Positions 48,154-49,800 of a stretch of 49,800 bases of DNA are shown in pieces. This DNA comes from a virus. A program made the translations under genes and the position numbers. The stretch's first letter is position 1, and every line of letters begins with the position of its first letter. Below the pieces are notes generated by a model. The model worked only from the letters and a program-made list of their open reading frames with translations, searched no databases and was not told where the DNA came from. Location: positions 1 to 49,800 of IMG/VR virus record IMGVR_UViG_3300020172_002285; one strand, written 5' to 3'.

Positions 48154-48862
48154 AATCTTAATCGTGGGAGACAACCTGTCAGGCGAAGGAATGTGGCAAT
48201 TCTTCAAGGACCACCACGAGGTTAGCACCCTCAATATCTGGACGGTAGAAAAAGAAGAACCAACTTGGTTCAATTATGTGATGATTTGCGAAACCGCCCT
48301 GACAAAAAACTGTGGACTAACCAAGAAGCCTAAAATTGAGGACTTCCGTTGCGACACCGTGCTAATCGAGGATGCCATTCAAGGTTGCCATGCTGGTCTA
48401 TTCATTATCGCCTCTCCAGTAGAACCTGGAACAACGGATAGGCTAAAAGCTCTAACTGGACAGCGAATCGTTCACGTTGCCTGCGAACCAGGAGGTTTTC
48501 TTTTTGGAGGGAGTCCAGAAGACACCAAGGAAGCAGTCGAGCTTTTCGCCTTAATCACCAAGGACAAATATCGCTACCTTCAGACAGATGCAAGAACGTG
48601 CGAGATGTTCAAATATTCCAAGACAGTATTTGAATCGGTTCAACATGAACTAATGCAGAAAATCAAAGACGTATCGACTCTGGGTGGCATCGACTTCAAT
48701 CAACTACGAGAAGCATGGATTGTCATCGGGCAAACAGACCCCATGAAGTTAATATCTGGCCCCATTCAACGAGACATCATGAACAATTTCATTGCTTACG
48801 CAAAAGCTGTTGGGTGCAACGTGGAATTGCTCAACATAATGAAAAGGAATACAAATGCTTAA
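48146..48862 (+). CDS. UDP-sugar dehydrogenase-like protein (short)
   Basis: 238 residues. LFIIASPVEPGTTDRL and HVACEPGGFLFGGSPEDTKEA match the central and later parts of nucleotide-sugar dehydrogenases. Full enzymes are ~430 residues, so the NAD domain is reduced and the UDP-binding end is missing. May be an inactive paralogue or a reduced enzyme. Overlaps both neighbours by 8 bases. Confidence 0.65.
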   Translation: MARILIVGDNLSGEGMWQFFKDHHEVSTLNIWTVEKEEPTWFNYVMICETALTKNCGLTKKPKIEDFRCDTVLIEDAIQGCHAGLFIIASPVEPGTTDRLKALTGQRIVHVACEPGGFLFGGSPEDTKEAVELFALITKDKYRYLQTDARTCEMFKYSKTVFESVQHELMQKIKDVSTLGGIDFNQLREAWIVIGQTDPMKLISGPIQRDIMNNFIAYAKAVGCNVELLNIMKRNTNA

Positions 48863-49589
48863 AGTCAAGCCAAGATTGACACTTGATTATTTGGTCACAG
48901 GAACAGGTCGATGCGGCAGCGTATACATGGCACGCTTATTGACCAGTCTAGGAATCAACTGCACGCACGAAGCAATATTCAATTACCAAGGATTGGTGGC
49001 CGCAAAAGAAACACTGCAAATGCAAAGAGAATTAGAAAATAGTTATTGCTCGATCTACGATGTTCTTAATGAAAAACCCCTTGATTCCTGGATAGACCTT
49101 AAAGGCAAGATACAAGCAGAGTCAAGCTATATGGCTGCACCGTTTTTGGATGACGATTTATTCAAATCAACCAAAATGATTCATGTTGTGAGACACCCTT
49201 TGAAAGTCATTAGCTCACACGTTAAAGACATTGACTTTTTTGAACCACATCCAAAACACGACCTCTGGTTGTCGTTTGTTTTGGAACAAATGCCGGAATT
49301 AAATCAAATAGAAAACAGCATTGAGAAGGCTTGCTATTACTACACAAACTGGAATGCCATGATAGAATCAAAAATTTCTTCATATAAAAACATGAGGCAC
49401 AAAGTCGAAGACAAGTGCAGCCAACCATTACTCAACTTTCTTGGGATCAAAAATGCCTCAAACGCATTCGCAGATACAACAGTCAACAGTTGGAAAAAGA
49501 GAACCGAAGATTTCACCTTAGATGAAATCCCAGACGGATCAATAAAGAAGGAATTCATTGCCATTGGCGAGCAATACGGATACCTTTAA
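48855..49589 (+). CDS. Sulfotransferase-like protein
   Basis: 244 residues. The PAPS-binding region TGTGRCGSVYMARLLTSLG near residue 15 (P-loop-like 5'-phosphosulfate motif) and KMIHVVRHPLKVISSHV (3'-phosphate region) are clear. It would put sulfate on a glycan or another acceptor. It follows the galactofuranose and dehydrogenase genes, so a sulfated glycan is the natural inference. Confidence 0.8.
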   Translation: MLKVKPRLTLDYLVTGTGRCGSVYMARLLTSLGINCTHEAIFNYQGLVAAKETLQMQRELENSYCSIYDVLNEKPLDSWIDLKGKIQAESSYMAAPFLDDDLFKSTKMIHVVRHPLKVISSHVKDIDFFEPHPKHDLWLSFVLEQMPELNQIENSIEKACYYYTNWNAMIESKISSYKNMRHKVEDKCSQPLLNFLGIKNASNAFADTTVNSWKKRTEDFTLDEIPDGSIKKEFIAIGEQYGYL

Positions 49590-49639
49590 TCACTCTCGAT
49601 TATTCGAGTCGGCAAGGATTTATAGAAAAAGGAGATCAT

Positions 49640-49800
49640 ATGAAAATCAACAACCAAAAAGAACTGATTGCAGCAGTTCATTCAATTTTAGAATTTCTCA
49701 ATACAGAACCGGCTACTACAGAACCGGCTACTACAGAACCGGCTACTACAGAACCGGCTACTACAGAACCGGCTACTACAGAACCGGCTACTACAGAACC
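49640..49800 (+). CDS. Protein with TEPAT tandem repeats, 3' part off window
   Basis: AAGGAG lies before the ATG. The first 21 residues (MKINNQKELIAAVHSILEFL) are helical; after them T-E-P-A-T repeats run off the window (at least six 15-base copies from 49703). Threonine/proline repeats are common in O-glycosylated or extended linker regions. No family recognised. Confidence 0.75.
   Translation, partial: MKINNQKELIAAVHSILEFLNTEPATTEPATTEPATTEPATTEPATTEPATTE
49703..49800 (+). repeat. 15-base tandem repeat (ACAGAACCGGCTACT)
   Basis: Six complete, identical copies and part of a seventh, in frame, run to the window edge. They code TEPAT. Identical copies suggest recent expansion. Confidence 0.95.

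Overview
The window reads as part of the genome of a very large tailed phage (a jumbo or huge myovirus-like phage) rather than a bacterial chromosome. Genes are densely packed on both strands, with many ATGA or TAATG stop/start overlaps. It carries collagen-like fibre genes, a T4 gp32-like single-stranded DNA binding protein, a T4 gp23/gp24-like capsid protein, a phage-type deoxynucleotide kinase, ThyX, RecA, a Ski2-like helicase, HNH and PD-(D/E)XK nucleases, and many short genes without recognisable families. HldE and heptosyltransferase-like genes point to a Gram-negative host, by inference only.

Layout. 1-5041: collagen-like (G-N-Q) fibre proteins and a three-repeat protein, all minus strand. 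5096-5541: a tmRNA followed by tandem terminators. 5719-7230: two proteins with a capsid-targeting-like N-terminus. 7296-8997: a GT9-like transferase and a TnsA-like nuclease. 9029-17772: one long minus-strand operon running prkA, three small genes, a DUF444/VWA gene, spoVR, clpP-like, and a DnaE fragment that keeps the PHP domain but stops before the catalytic aspartates. 17960-24957: FmdB-like zinc ribbon, glycosyltransferases, HNH nucleases, metallothionein-like protein, HldE, ThyX and more capsid-targeting-like proteins. 24986-32517: TnsA-like zinc-finger protein, cupin, dNMP kinase, Cys-rich protein, Ski2-like helicase, exported cysteine peptidase and small proteins. 32606-34938: a plus-strand RNA-repair-like group (CCA-adding enzyme, cyclic-phosphate receiver domain, 2H phosphoesterase) behind a consensus sigma-70 promoter. 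35049-39102: glycosyltransferases and an amidoligase. 39099-42894: RecA, a nuclease, an unknown protein and SSB, interleaved with an unusual repeated non-coding system. 43020-45566: coiled-coil protein, unknown protein, capsid protein. 45579-49589: methyltransferase, GT9-like transferase, UDP-galactopyranose mutase, UDP-sugar dehydrogenase-like protein and sulfotransferase, a likely glycan-making island. 49640-end: start of a gene with TEPAT repeats.

The most unusual signal is at 40359-41845. Five tracts of nine or ten pentamers, each unit GTNNN on the transcribed minus strand, are each followed by a 7-8 bp hairpin with a 5-nt loop and usually a U-rich run. They lie in front of recA, a nuclease gene, two tRNA-like minihelices and an unknown gene. 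Three minihelices (acceptor stem plus T-arm, with no D-arm or anticodon arm) sit between them. Neither the tmRNA nor the minihelices encode CCA, and the same window encodes a CCA-adding enzyme.
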